Source: Puffinus mauretanicus
Lineage: Eukaryota > Chordata > Aves > Procellariiformes > Procellariidae
Length of the DNA stretch: 64,000 nucleotides
Assembly: GCA_023333565.1 (NCBI GenBank)
Contig: JAJKFH010001906.1
Span: 62,001-126,000, forward strand
Reading direction: 5' to 3'
Shown one piece after another: positions 13,002 to 24,239 of the stretch. Numbering within the stretch: position 1 is the first letter of the stretch; each line of letters opens with the position of its first letter. Both the position numbers and the translations under genes were made by a program. The notes under the pieces were generated by a model. That model was not told the DNA's origin. It worked only from the letters and a program-made list of their open reading frames with translations, and ran no database searches.

Positions 13002-13750
13002 CTGATCTGCTAACATCACCCTCTTTAGATCTAGCAGGCAGGATGTTCCCTCCATACAATGAAATGCTCGCAGTCTCTCTTGCCAGACCAGTAAGTGAAT
13101 GATTTCAAGCCTGGTGGGCAATACTTGTGTCCATGCGTAACACAGACCACAGTAGTAGGCAGCTGCATGTAATTTTGAACTCCACTCATTGAACTGTAAT
13201 AAAACAATATAAGCACTGCTTGGGGGAAAGATTGGATGCAGTTATCCTTACACAGGGCTCGGGCATATGAAAGCAGCGCTGGCTGACAAGAGGATTTTGA
13301 GATTTGATTTTGATTGAATTGCAGAATTGAACAGGCCAGGAATGTCAGTGGAAGGCTAAATGCCTGTAGTGCCATAAAGTTTTATTCATGTGAGGCTTTC
13401 CAATATAAAGTAGATGGATTATTGGAGAAGGTGTCAAGGGACATGAAATAGAAGTGCCCAAAACATAAAATGTGGGTATAAGGATAAAATTACTTCTTGC
13501 TTAGTACATAATTAGCTCACAAAAATGTTTTGGGTAGCTGTTTGTTTATTGTTCAACCTTTTCAAAGCTAATTTATTACACAATATAAAATAATAGTCTT
13601 CAGTTTTTACTTCAGATCTCTCTGTGGCTGGAATTCATATTGCTTTTAAGAACAGGTTTTGAAAAAAATGAATACTGTCTTAATTTCATTTTTTTTTTAA
13701 TTAGAAAAGAAGGAGTCTCATTTAAAAAAAAGGGGGAGGGGGGGAAGAGG

Positions 13751-13807
13751 GAAAGTCCACGGGATAGAAAGGAAAAGAAAAAAAAAAAAGGAAAAGTCCA
13801 CAGGATA
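13751..13807. repeat. Short direct repeat within a purine-rich tract
   Basis: GAAAGTCCACGGGATA (13751-13766) recurs as GAAAAGTCCACAGGATA (13791-13807) on the other side of an A/G-rich stretch. The two copies differ by one transition and one extra A. The whole 13720-13807 segment is a near-continuous purine tract interrupted only by the repeated TCCAC. Likely a small tandem duplication of about 40 bases, since expanded or diverged in the A-rich part. Confidence 0.6.
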
Positions 13808-14859
13808 TGAACACTCAGCAGACACTGAAAACTATTATGCTCAAAAACAAGAGTGGGATGTGTATTCACGTACCACAACACACTGACTTATTTCATAGCT
13901 CAGTAATGCATACGTAATTAGAGTCAAATTTGCATAGGACAGCTGATATCCAAATTTGTATGGCATTAGAGACAGCTTCACTCATTTGCAGTGAACTATG
14001 AACAGTAAATAAAGTTGCACAGAAGACTGGATGGGGTTAGCAGAAGTGTTCTGCATTTTTGTGCCCGAATTCTTTATCCATTTACAGACCTCTGTCTCAG
14101 TTAACATTTTCCCTAAACATACTCTAAATCACATATATTATGACTGCAGGGAAATAATCATAGCTTTATGCTACATCCATTCACTTAGAATTATAAAATA
14201 AACAGTAAAGTGGCCTTCTTAGTACAAGCCCTTTTTTCTGTTTTAAATTGCATTTTTTGGAAAAGGGCTTGTTCTGTTAATCTGGCTTTAACCAAGAACA
14301 CGAATACCTTTCTATGTGTGTATTTTATAGGGAGGTAGTATGTGGTGCGTACAAGACTGTCAGATTGGAATCTCAAATTACCATAAAATATAAACTTATG
14401 AAATTGTATTTAAAGTGTATTTAAAGAACAGCATATACTTGTATTTTCTGAACTAGTCGCCTGTGAGCTGCCTGTTCTTCCATTTCAGTCCATCCTGATT
14501 GAGCTCACGTTGTGTGTTATGGTAGTACTTATATGTAATTGTCTTTTTTTTTTTAAGTCTAAAGGAAACACCCAAATGGTTGTTTCCGTGCGGATTTTAA
14601 TTATTGTTTGGATTTGTAAATTCTTCAGCAAAGAAATGCCACATTCAGTGTTGGTGGTAACTCTCCAGGGATTTGTTAAACTTTTATTTACCACATGTTC
14701 TACGTATCATTCCTTCACGGTATTTTGGGTTATTTTGTTATTATTTAGGTTTGCCGAAAGTAAATGTGCTGAGGATTTGCCTAATTGAATAGCAGTTTAT
14801 TTCTGATGAGTTTCTTTGAAAGAAAAAGATAAAAAAGCTTCCTTCCCACCCCCCCCCCA

Positions 14860-15420
14860 ATTCATACCAGCTATAGTCCTTGAATTATGTGTGGTAGAAA
14901 TGCTGTAGTCAATAGAGCGACTTTTCTTTTCTTCCTCCCCCTCCCTTTTCCCCCCTCTAGCGTCATTTTTTTTTTCTTTTTATAGGGTTTCACAGCAGAC
15001 TGTAATGCAAGGAGTTGGTTTCGGGGGGGCCATGTGTGGGTATCGTGGGATCCCGGCTGTGAGGATGGGGTGAAGATGCTGGGGCCTTTTCCGAGCTGAT
15101 GCAGAAGTTGGGAAAGCACGGCTGTCCCCCCGTCCCTGTCCCCCCGTCCCTGTCCCCCCGTCCCTGTCCCCCCGTCCCTGTCCCCCCGTCCCTGTCCCCC
15201 CGTCCCTGTCCCCCATCGCAAAATAACGCCATTATCCAGCTCTCAGTCCTTAGTTAAAAGTAATTCTGAGCAAACTCTGGCATTTCTTTAGGAGGAGGAA
15301 TGAGTTGTGTGGCCTCGTGAGTTTGGGTTTTTTGCTCGTGGGCTTTCTGGTTTATTTTACCTAAATGGCAGGCGCAGGCGGTCGTGGCGGCAAAGCCAAA
15401 GTATTTAGTCACCCAGCAGC
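14860..15420. other. Pyrimidine-rich tract and GC patch flanking the minisatellite
   Basis: A C run at 14850-14858 and a CT-rich stretch from about 14925 to 14960 precede a GC-rich segment carrying the 14-bp tandem repeat. Open frames on the minus strand (78-116 codons, in all three frames) exist only because the repeat lacks stops in every minus frame; they encode alternating Gly-Arg-Asp-Gly-Gly-Thr motifs and are not genes. Confidence 0.6.
15122..15214. repeat. 14-bp C-rich minisatellite, about 6.6 copies
   Basis: The unit CTGTCCCCCCGTCC is repeated head to tail, six exact copies (15122-15205) plus nine bases of a seventh. The copies are identical, which suggests recent expansion or correction. 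On the minus strand each unit has G6 and G3 runs, giving strong potential for G-quadruplexes. The copy number is probably polymorphic. It lies next to a pyrimidine tract and between AT-rich flanks. Confidence 0.95.
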
Positions 15421-16560
15421 AGAGAACCAAGAACTTTGAACCAAAGATGCTAAATCAGCTTTTTTTTGAATTTTTCAAATTATCTCCTGAGTTATAGTCG
15501 TTTCTTAAAATTTAAGAAGGAAATGGGGTTTCTTCCTCTTCTGTTCACTTTTTGCGTTTTATTGACTGTACTAATCTCCTGCTTAATGTTTAGGCAGTTG
15601 TAAGTTATTTAGACCTGCAGGTTAAATAGGCGGGACAAAATGGGTAAGTTTTAGGTGGTTTTAAAATGTTACGTAAATTCTGTAATGTTTCATTTAAAAG
15701 TCTGTTTGAAATGCAATTTTAAAATGGTAATACTGAAACCGGTGTCAAATGCATTATGTTTTAAAAGATTAAGTACAAAACAATAATCAAATACATTTTT
15801 CTGTTGACACTTTAAAGAAAATCAGCCCAGAGACCTAACTGAAGTTAGCTCTTTCAGTTATGTTGGAGTATGTGAAAATTGATAAGCTTTGACCTCTTCT
15901 GTAGATGAAGAGTTTGGTTTCGGTTTTCATTGGGGTGGGGCCAAACAGTTAGTTTCAGTAATTCCTTTGGTGATTCAATAAAAACTGAGAAACCAGTATG
16001 GAGCTGAAAAGAGGAAACCTTGTTCTCCTTTTCCAATCTAGGAATAAAATAAAGCTGCGAGAGAGTGAGATCTAGTACTGCGGAGATCCTAATTTATTCA
16101 GTTTTCTTACAACAGATCATGTTCAGTAAATGTTTTGCATGCATAAATGCATAAACTTGCTATGTATCCAGCATATTTAAGTAACTTTCATTTAATAAAT
16201 AAAATGGTTTTTTCATTTTGTTGCAGTTCCACTTTTCAACCAAATGAAGATCGATACAAATAATAAAATTACTAACTAATAAAAATAGTTGTTTGTAACA
16301 CAGTCATAACCTAAAAGTTAGGGATACAAATGAATGTGAAAATAACCTATTCTCTTGTTTAGCAGGAAGGAAAGTTAAGCTTAATGAAAAGGTCATATTT
16401 TATTAAGTTGCTAACCAATTAGAATCAATCTTTCTTCAAGGAGATAAATATAAAAGTAGAAATGTAAAACAAGATTAAAATCAACCATGTTTCCTGCTTT
16501 CTGATATAAACCATGATTAAAATCAGTGATTCAAATCACTTTGATTTAAATCAAGCTCAT
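15420..16560. other. AT-rich non-coding DNA ending in a degenerate repeat
   Basis: Open frames are 60 codons or less. A perfect 8-bp-arm inverted repeat is present: TAACTGAA (15836-15843) and TTCAGTTA (15853-15860), with a 9-base loop. The last 300 bases are very AT-rich and end in a cluster of palindromic TGATTTAAATCA-like motifs described next. TTTTGTTGCAG ends at 16226 and resembles a splice acceptor, with no donor found. Confidence 0.55.
16470..16556. repeat. Cluster of palindromic TGATT-AATCA motifs, probable ancient repeat end
   Basis: Three adjoining near-perfect palindromes follow one another: TGATTAAAATCA (16514-16525), GTGATTCAAATCAC (16526-16539) and TTGATTTAAATCAA (16541-16554, perfect), with a related GATTAAAATCAA at about 16474-16485. 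Tandem TGATTTAAATCA units of this kind occur at the ends of old interspersed repeats in amniotes; the family is recalled only in general and is not assigned. The AT-rich 16240-16470 segment may be its eroded body. Confidence 0.45.
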
Positions 16561-18225
16561 GCTCGGGGTGGATTAGCTTGTGGTCACCAACGTCATCTCT
16601 CTGAAGATAAAGGCAGCAAGTCCAAAGTGCCTCCTCCGTCACTCGGTCTCGGTGTACAAGAGAGATCCATCCTCAATTAAATGGGCAGGATTCCCGTTAT
16701 TACCCCTCGCAGCCCTTGGCTCCTTTCCAAGAGGATCTGTCCGAGTTCGAGGGCTTGTGGCAGGTAGGGTGGAGCCGAGTCCCCTCCTGGGGTGGCCTTA
16801 GCTCACCAGTTATGGAAAGGCAGGAGCTCAGACCCCTTCCCCCTGTGCATCACGTACCCCTCCCGTGCAGGCAGCATCCCTGCCGCTTTTTGGCCTCCCT
16901 GCTTGCTCCTGGAGGGATTTTCTTGCCGTTCCCAGTTGTGCTCAACTTTCCCCTGTGGCTCGGCTCTCCCCGTGTCTCTCAAGCCTGTTTGAGGACCTGG
17001 CACAGGCCGGTGCTGATTTGCATTAGCTCCCAGAAAGTATTTTTGGCAAATCAGTTCTCCCAGATAAAGAGCAAGTATTAAGGCTTCTGTCATCCTTTCC
17101 TCAAAAGCTCCTATTCCAAGGCTGTGTCCCTTGGAATGAGCTCTCTTTCTTGCATGAGAGCCATGGTCACGCTGTCATTCAGACCACAGTGAACCCGTAC
17201 CCTTCCCACCAGCTTTATCGCCAGCTCTTTCTGGTTCCCTTCTAGGCATCCTGCAGGAGAGGTAGGAAAAGAGTGAGCTTGGCTACACAAAATCCTCAGG
17301 AAGAGCAAAATAGGCATTTTTTTGGCCAGAACTTCTTGGCACAGGGGCAGCGATAGGGATCTGTAGAGCCCTGCCTCAGTGGCTGGTGGAGAGGAACACA
17401 TCTCGTAACGGCGTAGATCACATCTTCCCTTGACAGGGTCTGGATGTTAAAGAAACCCAACATAAACCTCGATATGCCTTGGGTCAGAAATGTCAAGTAG
17501 AGCAGACTGCATTCAAGTTGGACATAAATTATTTAAAATGCCCATAAAGATGGGTCAACGGTCCTTGCATTGGTAGAAGTCAGTTTAAGCTTATGTACTG
17601 TAATTGTTTCCATACGATGGCCTTTTTGAACACACAGACTGGAAATCCTCTGCAATGTGTAGAAGTTGAAACACGTGGAATTTATTGTAATAATGTTTCT
17701 AGTTGGAAGTTCTCAAAATAATTAGCTTGATTTAGCGCTCTCATTTCTGCCTGTATTCCAGACTATGTCCAAGCCTTTTATGGAGCATAAATAGTTTCTT
17801 CGAGTAGCGTTGGCAGCCAAATACTCATGCTGTAAGAGTAAGGCAGACAGAGACCTTCCACCAGCGCTGGATGAAGTCAGCTCTCCTGAAGGAGGCAGAT
17901 GTTTTGGCAGAAGAACATGCCATGTGTTTCTCGAGTCAACCATCGTAAATTTGCAAGCAGTTCGTTCTTAAACAGAAAGTTTTTTGGTTTTGGTTTTTCT
18001 TATATTTAGGGATAACTAGTAGTGGACTGATCCTATTAGTTAATGGTATTTAGACCATATGACTTAAGCTGTACAATTACGAGTGAATGAAGTTAACGTC
18101 AGTACATGTATTTTAACACAGTCAAGCTTCCTCAGCAGGCTTTCCCAGGCTTAATCCATGCTAATTTACTCTTCTTACATTCTGACTGTAGTGACTACCT
18201 TGAGACAAATCAGATGAACGGGGTC
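16560..18225. other. Non-coding stretch with a GC-richer start
   Basis: From 16590 to 17100 GC is higher and open frames of 96-121 codons overlap on both strands, which suggests composition and not coding. An inverted repeat ATTCCAAG (17113-17120) / CTTGGAAT (17130-17137) with perfect 8-bp arms lies just after. The rest is of ordinary composition, with no repeat or gene seen. Confidence 0.6.
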
Positions 18226-18233
18226 AGATTTTT

Positions 18234-18303
18234 AGCTGGTATAAGCTGACACAGTTCCTTAATTCTTCTGCAGTCAGTGGAGCTGTGCTGATTTATGCCG
18301 GTT
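18234..18303. repeat. Palindromic dispersed repeat, eroded copy
   Basis: The left arm begins AGCTGGTATAAGCTGACACAG and the right arm runs GGAGCTGTGCTGATTTATGC towards CCGGTT. Aligning the right arm to the reverse complement of the left over 25 bases gives 16 matches and 9 transitions, with no transversion: a palindrome decayed largely by C-to-T type change. Read on the minus strand, the right arm shares 20 of 25 bases with 44742-44766, again differing only by transitions. The motif (TAAATCAGC, CTCCA, TGA) matches a palindromic repeat I recall as common in amniote genomes; the family name is not claimed. Confidence 0.6.
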
Positions 18304-18304
18304 G

Positions 18305-19990
18305 GGAGTCAAGGCTGGGGTGTCTGCCTAGATGTCTGCCACTTAGCTTAACCTGGTACTAGCTGGTAACTAAGTTGGAAGAAATCAAATATGTTTGTAC
18401 TTGTAAAATGCTGCAACAGGAAGGCATCCAGGGAAATACTCACAAACGGGATGAGGGGGCCCAGGCCTGTGTGGGACAGAAGCTGCCTGGGCTGTAGGAT
18501 GCAGTGAGGTAGGACTGCGTCCCAGGGAAATGTAATTTATAGAGCTATGATTTGTAACTGGAAATCAGGCACTGCTGGAAATATTAGTGCATCCACTAAT
18601 GTATCCACAGCTGATATTTCAGACTTGTTCTGAAAGATTTAAGATTTCTTTGCATTAAGAATGAAGGTAGCTTGAGGTTTTCCTGTGCAAACGAATAGTA
18701 TGTAAAAAAAATACGTAACCCGAACACAAAATATAGATGTATGGAGCAGGTCATAAGATGGCACGAGAGACCAATCTCGCCTAATCAGGGTGTGAACCCA
18801 CGTGATCTGTATTTTGGGATGCGTCCCCTCGGGGAAGAAGATGCCCAGTTGTGTTGTGATGTGGGGTTCCTGTTCTTGAAGCGGGTGGTGTTGCCTGCTT
18901 GGCCGTGTCTGAAAATTACCCTCCAGCGGCGCCTGGTTGGGCTCTCGGAGCCTGGAGACTTGTGACTTTGGCTTGGCTGGTATCTGTTGATTCGTTCTTG
19001 AACGTGTTGGTTCCGTCTTTGCAAATGGCTTTGCGTGGTTTGGTCTTAGCAAGGAGCTACTGCTAACTGTTGGGATGTTCTTATTGTGATATCCATTATC
19101 TCCTGGGGTTTTTGGGGTTTTTTGGGAGGTTTGGTTTTTTTTTGTTCGTTGATGTAAAGTTTGAAATGAAGCTGGGCAGTGTCGTGGAGACTGTTCTGAG
19201 TTTTCGGCTCCGGTGAGATATGAAATACGTCAGCCTCATCAGAGCAATAACTTTATTGTGGTTGCTTTGGGAGGCAGGCCACTAGCTAATTTGTGTGCAC
19301 TGTGAAGGATGGGGTGGGTGCCTGTGGGTAGTAAGTGATTTTGGCATTCGCTCTTTGCTTTTGAAGTGAGCCCACTTTGGTTCCAAGTTCAGAAATAATA
19401 CACCTAAGAACAAATAACCACACTAAAACCAGAGATCATTTGAAGAAAACTAAGGTGGCAAACCACAGCAGGTAAACTTTGCAAAAGGCAATGCAGAAGT
19501 TCTAGTGCTGCTCTTTAATATTCAAGATTTTATCTTGAAGAGTTATCTTTAGAAAAATAAACGTTCTCTTGGAATCAGCAATACAAAACCTGCGGTACTA
19601 GCTGCAGTATGCTTACTTCTCCAGAGAGACTGTAGAGAAGAGGGTGGTGATCATCTGAGCAGCTTGAGACCCCCACAGCATACGTAGGTCTGATGCCGGT
19701 TCATTTGCTGAAACAAGCTGAGAACTGTAGCAGAGGAAAGCCCTGTCTGGAATAAGATTTCTTTTTAAAAAAATAAAAAAATAAAAAAATCAAACTTCCC
19801 CTTTGTGATTTATGATCCCTCTAACAATGCCACTTTCTCAAAGCCATGCATCATACACAAACAATGGGCCACATAGAAAAGCGTGCTCCCCGGAGTATTA
19901 CCAGGCATGTAATTTTGTCTTTAAATTCTTCGGAGTGAATTGTAAGAACATGACTTCATAGGAACCTTTGAGACATTACGGCTTTTAATA
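18305..19990. other. Non-coding stretch, no gene seen
   Basis: Open frames reach 137 codons on the minus strand (18639-19052) with no domain. T- and G-rich strings of GGTTTTTTGGG type are at about 19105-19145. An A/T microsatellite lies at 19767-19789. The remainder is unremarkable. Confidence 0.6.
19767..19789. repeat. (TAAAAAA)n microsatellite
   Basis: Three consecutive runs of six to seven As are separated by single Ts. Too short and simple to say more; slippage-prone. Confidence 0.8.
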
Positions 19991-20039
19991 ATGCTTTGCT
20001 GCTACATGTAATACTTCATTTTTACTTTTATTAATTAAA

Positions 20040-20420
20040 TTGCTCCTTGCGTGCATGTGCAGCGGGGAGGGGATCCTGTGCATCCCGGCACACCCAGGCG
20101 GGCTGCGACTGCCAAGGTCTCTTCTCTCCTCCTGAAGGCGAGGGGGCTGCGCCCTGCTTTGGTCTGACGGAGGTTGATGAGGGTTTTCCCCCAGTTTTTG
20201 GCTCTTGGACAAGCGCACCCCTGCAGACTGTCCTGTCCCTCCATCCCTCGGTGCCTGTGGGTGCCGGCTGGCGTGCCCACGAGGGGGTGCGCACGAGAGG
20301 CAGCTCCTCTTCTCCATCGTCAGCTCGTTCGAAATACCGTGGGGTGTGCAGTGTTCCCACCCCTCGCAGGGCTCACGTGCACGGACCGTGCTTGCGCTCT
20401 CCTGCCCGGGATTGCTATCC
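20040..20420. promoter_or_regulatory. CpG-rich patch 1 of the 20-24 kb zone
   Basis: About 26 CpGs in 380 bases by eye, with GC well above the flanks. Open frames of 80-178 codons run on both strands, as expected when stops are rare. It is followed by AT-rich DNA (20430-20560). Possible CpG island; no TATA or obvious first exon. Confidence 0.35.
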
Positions 20421-21540
20421 TCTCGCATCTTTGATCTTTCCAAATTTATATATATGTTTTTGTAAGTTTTCAGGAAAATTGAGGTCAAACTTATTTCATC
20501 CTGTAATCCCTTTGCCGCCCCCTCCCCGCGTACGCTTTATTTTTTTTAGCGAACACATCTTGCATTATGTAAAACATAGGTGAAGAAACATCTTTGGTAA
20601 ATCTGAGTTGCCTTTCTGTCTGCAGCAGCAGGATTTGGATCTGGCCGCTTATCTAATAAAGGGTGGAAGCTGCACTTTTTACAGCTTTTTGTAGCGCAGT
20701 TTGTGGGCTTGCCCATAATAATACAATTATGAAGGTTAACAGGAAAAAACTGGGTCCAGGAGTGATTCCAGGCAGCTGGCAATGCCGACGAATTGGAAGC
20801 GCACCACCAATGAAAACTGCAGTGAAAAGCAAATTAAACCTCATATCTGCCATCTCACTCGCTTTTCTCTGCTTTCCTGTTTGGACTTGAAAGGTGATTG
20901 GAGCCAAGGCAGTGACAGTTGACGGAAGTGCTGCAAGGAGAGAGTATTTATTTACAGTGAATCGTGGTGATGCTTGTTCAGGATGCGGTTTCACTCAGGA
21001 TGTTCTGTCCCCACCCCCGGTTTGATCATTTCTCCAAAAAAAAAAAAAAAAAAAAAGCTCCTTGATTGTTTGAGGCCGCAGCTAATGCTTGGAGAAATGT
21101 TGTGCAGCATGCCTGTACTTGGAGCGTGCGGTAATGTGCCGTCGGAGGAAGTTCCTGTATTGGGCACAGAGGCAGCTCGGGACTGACTCCTGCCCAGATG
21201 TGTTCAAACACAGCGTTGGCCTTATGCATTTAAACAGGGAAGTGGGCTGGGTTGGGTACCCGTGCTGCGAGTGATGGCTAACACTGGCCACCCGCTTCAT
21301 TGCCAGCAGTGCTGCCAGCTGATGTTGCTGAATATTTTTTTTTTTTTTTTTGGGAGGGAGAAGAGAGCAGAAGTCATCCCCTTCTGTAAGTTTTAATATA
21401 TCAAATAAATGTTAATGTGGAGTTCAGTTTGCAGAAAGTTACTGGGGTTTGGGAAATGCTTAGCATTTGGACGGGAGGGTTTCCCCCGCTCTTTTTCTGC
21501 CGTAATCAGGACTTTAACCCCGCAGCGGGTGAAGTAACAC
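20420..21540. other. Spacer between CpG patches with two long homopolymers
   Basis: CTTTCTGTCTGCAG (ending about 20626) is a good acceptor-like string without a matched donor. A21 lies at 21036-21056 and T17 at 21335-21351. Open frames are 113 codons or less and unremarkable. No gene recognised. Confidence 0.6.
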
Positions 21541-21920
21541 TGCAGAAGATCCCCGTCTTGGGTGGGTGAATTCCTCATTGGTAAACAACAAACGCCGTGC
21601 TGGTCCAAGGACGCCAAGGGCAGGGTTTATCTGAAGTCCTCTTGCCATCCCAGCACGGGAGAAGAGGCACACGATGCCTGGCCTCGTGATGCCGGCTTGC
21701 CGGGAGCAGGCAGCTCCCCAGGGACGTCGGTTCGGGTCGGGTGCTTACCGCGGCTCATCCCAGGCTGTGCAGAACCGGTTAACGAAGCTGCCGGCCGGCT
21801 TTACAGCCCTTGTACCTCTCGCTCCCATATCAGCCCCAGCCACCGATTGGTTTCGTACAGCTCCTGACAGGCAGGCAGAGATAGTAACTTCTGTTACTAC
21901 CAGACGGGGCCGGTGATTAG
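21540..21920. promoter_or_regulatory. CpG-rich patch 2 of the 20-24 kb zone
   Basis: About 24 CpGs in 375 bases, including GACGTCGGTTCGGGTCGGG (21723-21741) and GCCGGCCGG. The open frame on + (101 codons, 21562-21867) shows no motif. A TAGATAGGGAGA/CTCTATCTCG-like arrangement follows at 21918-21945, then AT-rich DNA. Confidence 0.35.
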
Positions 21921-23800
21921 ATAGGGAGAGTTTCTCTATCTCGTTTTTTTCCAGATAGAGTGTAGGGCTTAGGGACGTGCTCTAGTGTATACGTTTTCCT
22001 TCATGGGCGCTGAGCGGGGAAGCTATTGGAAACTTGAGGGGCTGGGGGGAGGAGTGAATATGGGTTTTTTATTTATTTACTTTGACATTTTCTTTTAAAC
22101 TATTTTTAAGAAGTACATTTTTACCAGTTTTTCTGTCTGGAAGAAGGAATCTAATGGGGTTTTTTTCCACTCACAGCTTTTAATTACATCATTGCCATCA
22201 TCGGGCCCTTTCTACAACTCCCACATTGTTCAGCAGACACAGTGAAATGTTTTTAGGAACCTATAAAAGCCAGTAATTTGCATCCAGAGGCCACGGTTGT
22301 AGTCGGCATTCAGGCAAGCGAAGCAACTGCCTGGGTAACTTTATGGCCGGTACATGTGCTGCATTGTGTAGTGCGCTGCCGTGCTGCAGCCGGAGAGGAG
22401 CGAGAGCGTGGCTGCTGCATGCCTGTGCCTCCCGCACAGATTGCATTGCGTGTACCGTTTAATTAAGTAATGAAGTTGTTAGGGCTCGTAGCCGGGAATC
22501 GAGCTCCCCAAAGGTCCGTTGTGCCAGGGTGCTGAGCCAGAGCCAGCCGCCCGCTGCGTGCCGCCGAGCCTGCCTCCTTCCCCGGCTCCATGCTGACTTT
22601 TCTCAGCCCTCTCCCTGGCTTTTGCACCCCAGGGGCACGATTTGTGCCTCCTTTCGGTGTTGGCCTCCCCTTAGTTATCGTGTGGTGTTTGGAGTTGAAC
22701 CTCAAGATAAGTTGCGTCGTTCTCGGTGCAGGATGCAGCCTCCCAGAGTCATGTGAAATGGTTCGTGCTGCAGGTGACGACTGACTTGGCATAGGACATC
22801 AAGGGCTCCCACGTGTCCACAGCTTTCGGAAACCATCGGTGTCTGAGGGTAACGAGGGCCTCGTGTTGCAGACATATGTTAAGGTTTAGGACAAGCTCTG
22901 CAAAATTGCCAAAGAGATTTTTTTTTTTCATATCTGTTTGAATTCGGGCAGTTAAAACATCTTAAGTAGCTCTGAAAATGTCACTGTGGAAGATCCTGCT
23001 CATGGCTGGTCTAGTTGAATAAAAAAGGCTAAGACGCTCCAGAAAGGATAAAACATTCTCTCTTTTTAAAGGTGATGGGATGGCTGTGGTTTGGTATTTG
23101 TTGTTTAAAAACTGTAAGTAATTTCTTAGCAAGAAACAAAGAAAGAGCTGCCTGGTGTCAGCGGGCTGTGAAGCCATGAGATACAGGACCTAAGAGCATT
23201 CAGGGGCCAGAGGACAGTTCTTTAAAAAGTAGCTAAAAACCCAGAAATATTCACCTCAAAAAAAAGAAAAAAAGAGCAAAAAGGCATTTTAATTGAATTT
23301 GGTCTGATTTTTGGGGAGGGGGGGAGGCCACTAGTTCTCACTAGGCTGAATTAAACTTGGCCTTCCCGTCCCTACAGGATTTGCATGCATTTTTATTTTA
23401 ATGTCACATGTGTGTATCTTTCAGACTGCCAGTCTTTTCAGTCAGAAAACAACATTGTTTTTTCGTTATTGCTTTGTACACTTGTGCTTCCCGACCACCA
23501 TATATTCTGCCCATTTGAAAGCATAAAGCGCTGCTCCGCTCCTTGAGTGAGAAATAACAGTAAGGATGGCGCGGGATGCCTCTGCCCCCCACGTGAGTCT
23601 TCTATTCCCAAGATTTCCCAGATTCATCTATTTCTGCTCCTTAAGTTATATCAACGTCAACAAAGAAATAAAGCCAGGTCCTTACTTTTAGTACAGACAC
23701 CATGAACAGGCTATTCAGCGTGTGCTCGGCTCCCAGCAGGAACGTTTCTGCCAGACAGAGGACTTTTTGATTCCCTGTTTTCTTCCTCCATCTGAATTGG
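21920..23800. other. Mixed stretch with CpG-rich patch 3
   Basis: AT-rich from 21920 to 22260, then GC-richer. From 22470 to 22745 I count about 16 CpGs in 275 bases, so this is a third, weaker CpG patch. From 22780 to 23800 composition is average, with A-rich and G-rich strings at 23258-23275 and 23315-23328. No coding region seen. Confidence 0.55.
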
Positions 23801-23814
23801 CTCTGGCGGGGGGC

Positions 23815-24180
23815 GAGATGTCTGTTGTCAGATGGGGGGGGACCGAATACCCGGTGGGTTCGGGCTCTTCAAGCTCGTTGATACTCGCGTGACCTGGGGA
23901 AGAGAAGATGGTTTAGTGAGCGTGGGGGGAAATATTTGTCTGCGGGCGGGGTTGATCCATCCCTCCGACGGGCACCCTGAATTTCGGGTGACGCGGTGCC
24001 GTGGGCACGTCCGCCCCACAGGGCCGCCGGGGGAAGATGCTCCCTTGGGAGGAAGGGAGATGGGGGAGACAGTATTCCCTCTGGCCTCAGAAAGTTGTCT
24101 GGCAGTCAGAAATGGCAGGGCTTGTACGTAACCCAGCCGTGTCGTGCCGAAACACGCTCCCTGAAACGGGGCCGGGGTGA
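23815..24180. promoter_or_regulatory. CpG-rich patch 4 of the 20-24 kb zone, the densest
   Basis: About 27 CpGs in 366 bases; my rough estimate of observed/expected CpG is above 0.6 and GC is above 50 percent, meeting the usual island criteria if exact counts agree. It starts with a G9-type run (23834 onward) and includes GACGCGGTGCCGTGGGCACG (23990-24009). Opposing open frames (99 codons on +, 136 on -) cover it. A promoter or enhancer of a gene or non-coding RNA is possible; no transcript evidence exists here. Confidence 0.4.
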
Positions 24181-24239
24181 GCCGCAGTGACTGACAGTGC
24201 CTTCTCCTGCCCAGAGCCTGAATCAAACTGCTTTTCATG

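Larger units (their letters stand above)
12720..14860. other. AT-rich non-coding DNA
   Basis: Few open frames, none over 114 codons. TTTTGTTTCAG ends at 12751 and resembles a splice acceptor, but no donor follows at a reasonable distance. A 16-bp palindrome (12986-13001), a weak exon candidate (13029-13090) and a duplicated purine-rich motif (13751-13807) are described separately. The part from about 13880 to 14480 is AT-rich and repeat-free. Confidence 0.6.

Noticed and set aside
15122..15214. CRISPR-like array
   Set aside because: Units are 14 bp, contiguous and have no spacers; this is a minisatellite in a vertebrate-like genome.
14980..15221. Gly-Arg-Asp repeat peptides on the minus strand
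   Set aside because: They are translations of the 14-bp minisatellite in all three frames, so the RGD-like motifs carry no meaning.
20047..20583. 178-codon plus-strand frame with a 167-codon frame opposite
   Set aside because: Lies in a CpG-rich patch; both strands are open; no motif or splice context.
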